DNA of 64,000 nt from Bacillus sp. ISL-55 (lineage in GTDB: Bacteria > Bacillota > Bacilli > Bacillales > Cytobacillaceae), in the NCBI RefSeq assembly GCF_018613155.1, contig NZ_JAGGQU010000009.1:49732-113731 (forward strand), written 5' to 3'. The translations under genes and the position numbers were made by a program. Below are positions 62,434-64,000 of the stretch, in pieces (the stretch's first letter is position 1; each line of letters begins with the position of its first letter). The notes beneath the pieces were generated by a model. That model was not told where the DNA came from. It saw only the letters and a list, made by a program, of their open reading frames with translations, and did no database searches.

Positions 62434-63162
62434 TTAATTTGTATTCTTTCCTCCATCCTCCAACCCAGCCTGAATAAGAGGGCGGACTGATGAATCTGTC
62501 AACAGGCCGCTATGGCTCACACCACTAATTTCAACATTTTCTGCTCCATTTATTATTGAGCTCGTATAAGGGTTAATGACTGTATCAGCACTGCTGGAAA
62601 TTGATGTGTATTGAATCGGTGCTGAAGTGTCACTGCCATTTGGTGTTTCATCAACACTGTTTAAGTCGTTCAGGAAAGCACTTCCGGGAACCATTTCTCG
62701 TGCTCCCTGAGTCCATAACCCAAAATAGGAAGAGTTTGTTCCGTGATGAGGGGAACCTAAGGTGATTACATCATCGACTTTTTGGGCACCTTCCAGGTAT
62801 TTTACATAGTATCGAGTACTAAGCCCACCCATACTATGTGCGACTATATCTACTTTTGATGCTTTCGTTTGGCGCAAGACGTTTTTAACAAATGATTGCA
62901 GTTCATACGCATTGTTGACACTGCTTCCTGTTGTATCTGAATATTGGATAGCATACAGGTAATTGGCCGGCCATCCCTGACTAACAAGCCATTGTTTCAA
63001 GTTATCAAAGCTGGAAGATGAACCTGTAAAACCGTGGACAAAAATGACTGGATCCTTCTCTGAAGCAACAGGCACTTTTTTTGCCGCTTCGGCTGTTGAA
63101 AAGACGGATAGAAGAAAGACCATTGTAATAGCTAAACTAATCAAACCCCTGAACTTGTTCAT
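62434..63162 (-). CDS. Secreted lipase (Bacillus LipA-like)
   Basis: This 242-residue alpha/beta hydrolase has a signal peptide ([25 protein letters not shown]) and the fold motifs [19 protein letters not shown], the nucleophile elbow [17 protein letters not shown] (Ser with Ala in place of the first Gly, as in Bacillus LipA), SSADTVINP with the acid and [10 protein letters not shown] with the His. It is small, without a lid, and would act outside the cell on short- or medium-chain esters. The ATG at 63162 has AGGAGGG 5 nt before it; the frame runs on to 63258 without a site. Confidence 0.9.
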   Translation of the reverse strand: MNKFRGLISLAITMVFLLSVFSTAEAAKKVPVASEKDPVIFVHGFTGSSSSFDNLKQWLVSQGWPANYLYAIQYSDTTGSSVNNAYELQSFVKNVLRQTKASKVDIVAHSMGGLSTRYYVKYLEGAQKVDDVITLGSPHHGTNSSYFGLWTQGAREMVPGSAFLNDLNSVDETPNGSDTSAPIQYTSISSSADTVINPYTSSIINGAENVEISGVSHSGLLTDSSVRPLIQAGLEDGGKNTN

Positions 63163-63367
63163 TAAAACCCTCCTAAACTTTTTATCTATTAATCTTATGG
63201 CGGCGCTTTCATAAAATTCCTCTATCATGTCAAATATCACGTCGCCATACAGGACCAATTAGCCACGACAAACAAAATTCTCCAGCCGCTCGGTTTGGTA
63301 AATTCCGAATAAAACTTCAAGGTATTGGACATTCTATTTGCGATTCAAAAATTAGGAGGATTTGCCA

Positions 63368-63871
63368 ATGAAACGAATTAGCGTACAAATGCTTGGTCTC
63401 ATCATGACCTTCCTTTTGTTCACTGGGTGCAATACATATACGGATGAGGGCACAGAAACTTATCAGATAAATAACGATGGGGCACAAATACAGAATATCA
63501 ACCAGGAGTACACCTCCAATTCATATAATCAAACATACAGGATGCATGTGGATGAAAATTTGGAGGAACAGGTGGAAATGCTGAATGAAGTTCAAAGCGC
63601 AACCGTCATTACGGTGCAAAGAAATGCGTATGTTGCAGTAGTCCTTGAAAATGGTGATACAGATGCTGTTCCAGGTGATATAAAAACCAAAATTGCTCAA
63701 CAGATCAAAGTCTCCGATGAGTCCATCGCTGATGTTTATGTATCATCCAATGCAGACTTTGTCGTCAGTATGACAGACTACAGGGAGCAGCTTCTGAGCA
63801 GGAGACCGATCGTAGGGCTAACTGAAGATTTCAATGATACTATCGAAAGGTTTTTTCCTAAAAATCGTTAA
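63368..63871 (+). CDS. YhcN/YlaJ family sporulation lipoprotein
   Basis: This 167-residue lipoprotein has a signal peptide with lipobox LLFTGCN (Cys about 21) and the YhcN/YlaJ domain, with QVEMLNEVQSATVITVQRNAYVAVVLE and KIAQQIKVSDESIADVYVSSNADFVV. In B. subtilis such proteins are found in the spore and aid germination or outgrowth, but the mechanism is unclear. The ATG at 63368 has AGGAGG 8 nt upstream; a TTG six bases before gives the longer frame. Confidence 0.88.
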   Translation: MKRISVQMLGLIMTFLLFTGCNTYTDEGTETYQINNDGAQIQNINQEYTSNSYNQTYRMHVDENLEEQVEMLNEVQSATVITVQRNAYVAVVLENGDTDAVPGDIKTKIAQQIKVSDESIADVYVSSNADFVVSMTDYREQLLSRRPIVGLTEDFNDTIERFFPKNR

Positions 63872-63883
63872 TAATAACCGTTA

Positions 63884-63910
63884 AAGGGCATCGAAAAGAT
63901 CGATGCCCTT
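63884..63910 (+). terminator. Terminator of the YhcN-like gene
   Basis: AAGGGCATCG and CGATGCCCTT form a perfect stem, followed by TTTTTTACC. It lies about 13 bp past the stop codon. Confidence 0.87.
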
Positions 63911-63949
63911 TTTTTACCAGATAAGAAAGTGTAAATTTCCACTTCGAGA

Positions 63950-64000
63950 ATTGTCTAGCTTCAGCGCCTAGTCCCTCGAGTCGCTTCGGTCCGCCCAATG
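63950..64000 (+). repeat. Dispersed repeat, copy C (cut by the window end)
   Basis: TTGTCTAGCTTCAGCGCCTA followed by GTCCCTCGAG and TCGCTTCGGTCCGCCCAATG. It is the 5' two-thirds of the element in copy A and close to the form widespread in Bacillaceae. Confidence 0.7.

Overview
The window comes from a spore-forming member of the Bacillaceae (Bacillus/Mesobacillus/Cytobacillus-like; the genus cannot be fixed from sequence alone). Support comes from four small acid-soluble spore protein genes (tlp, sspN, sspO, sspP), a YhcN/YlaJ-type sporulation lipoprotein, an AbrB-type transition regulator, an RsbR-type stressosome protein, strong GGAGG ribosome sites and frequent TTG/GTG starts. From memory of Bacillus subtilis, the order alsT-parC-parE-yneT-plsY-yneR-yneQ-yneP-tlp-sspN-yneN-citB-sspO-sspP is conserved here, with blocks of other genes inserted between these markers.

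Layout. 1-3.8 kb: AT-rich accessory segment with an AlbA_2-domain protein, a XerS-like tyrosine recombinase and a set of short direct repeats. 3.9-6.7 kb: a staygreen-family protein, a secreted protein and an alanine/glycine symporter. 7-11.5 kb: topoisomerase IV (parE-parC) with a candidate LexA site. 11.9-16 kb: a subtilase and HelD. 16-20 kb: glycerate permease and kinase with a CdaR-type regulator. 20-25 kb: yneT, a purine/uracil-type permease, a phospholipase D-like protein and plsY. 24.5-29.7 kb: signalling genes, a HesB-like selenoprotein, a CapA-like protein and yneR/Q/P. 29.7-33.6 kb: a double-AAA SpoVK/CbbX-like ATPase, spore proteins and a thioredoxin-like protein. 34-44 kb: mtnA, transporters, a LysR regulator and aconitase, with two arrays of 52-bp repeats. 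44-48 kb: spore proteins and selenium genes. 48-56 kb: threonine catabolism, arginine deiminase, an AbrB-like protein, a YqcI/YcgG protein, an LVIVD protein and YfmM. 57-60 kb: a PhnCDE-like transporter that looks like the selenate type. 61-64 kb: an AI-2E family transporter, a lipase and a YhcN-like lipoprotein.

The main biological theme is selenium. The window has selA, a selD whose own active-site residue is encoded by in-frame UGA, a SelW-like CxxU protein and a HesB-like protein with UGA at the conserved Cys position. Conventional ORF calling truncates or misses all three UGA genes. Each UGA is followed 12-18 nt later by a stem-loop of the bacterial SECIS type. UGA is an ordinary stop elsewhere in the window, and no selB or selC was found, so those must lie outside. 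The putative selenate ABC transporter would supply the element.

The most unexplained structure is a pair of intergenic arrays (33.7-34.1 kb and 40.5-41.1 kb). Their sequences are unrelated, yet both have a 52-bp period, 10-bp inverted arms, and arm spacings alternating between 9-11 and 21-23 bp. sspP carries an apparent single-base frameshift in an A-run.
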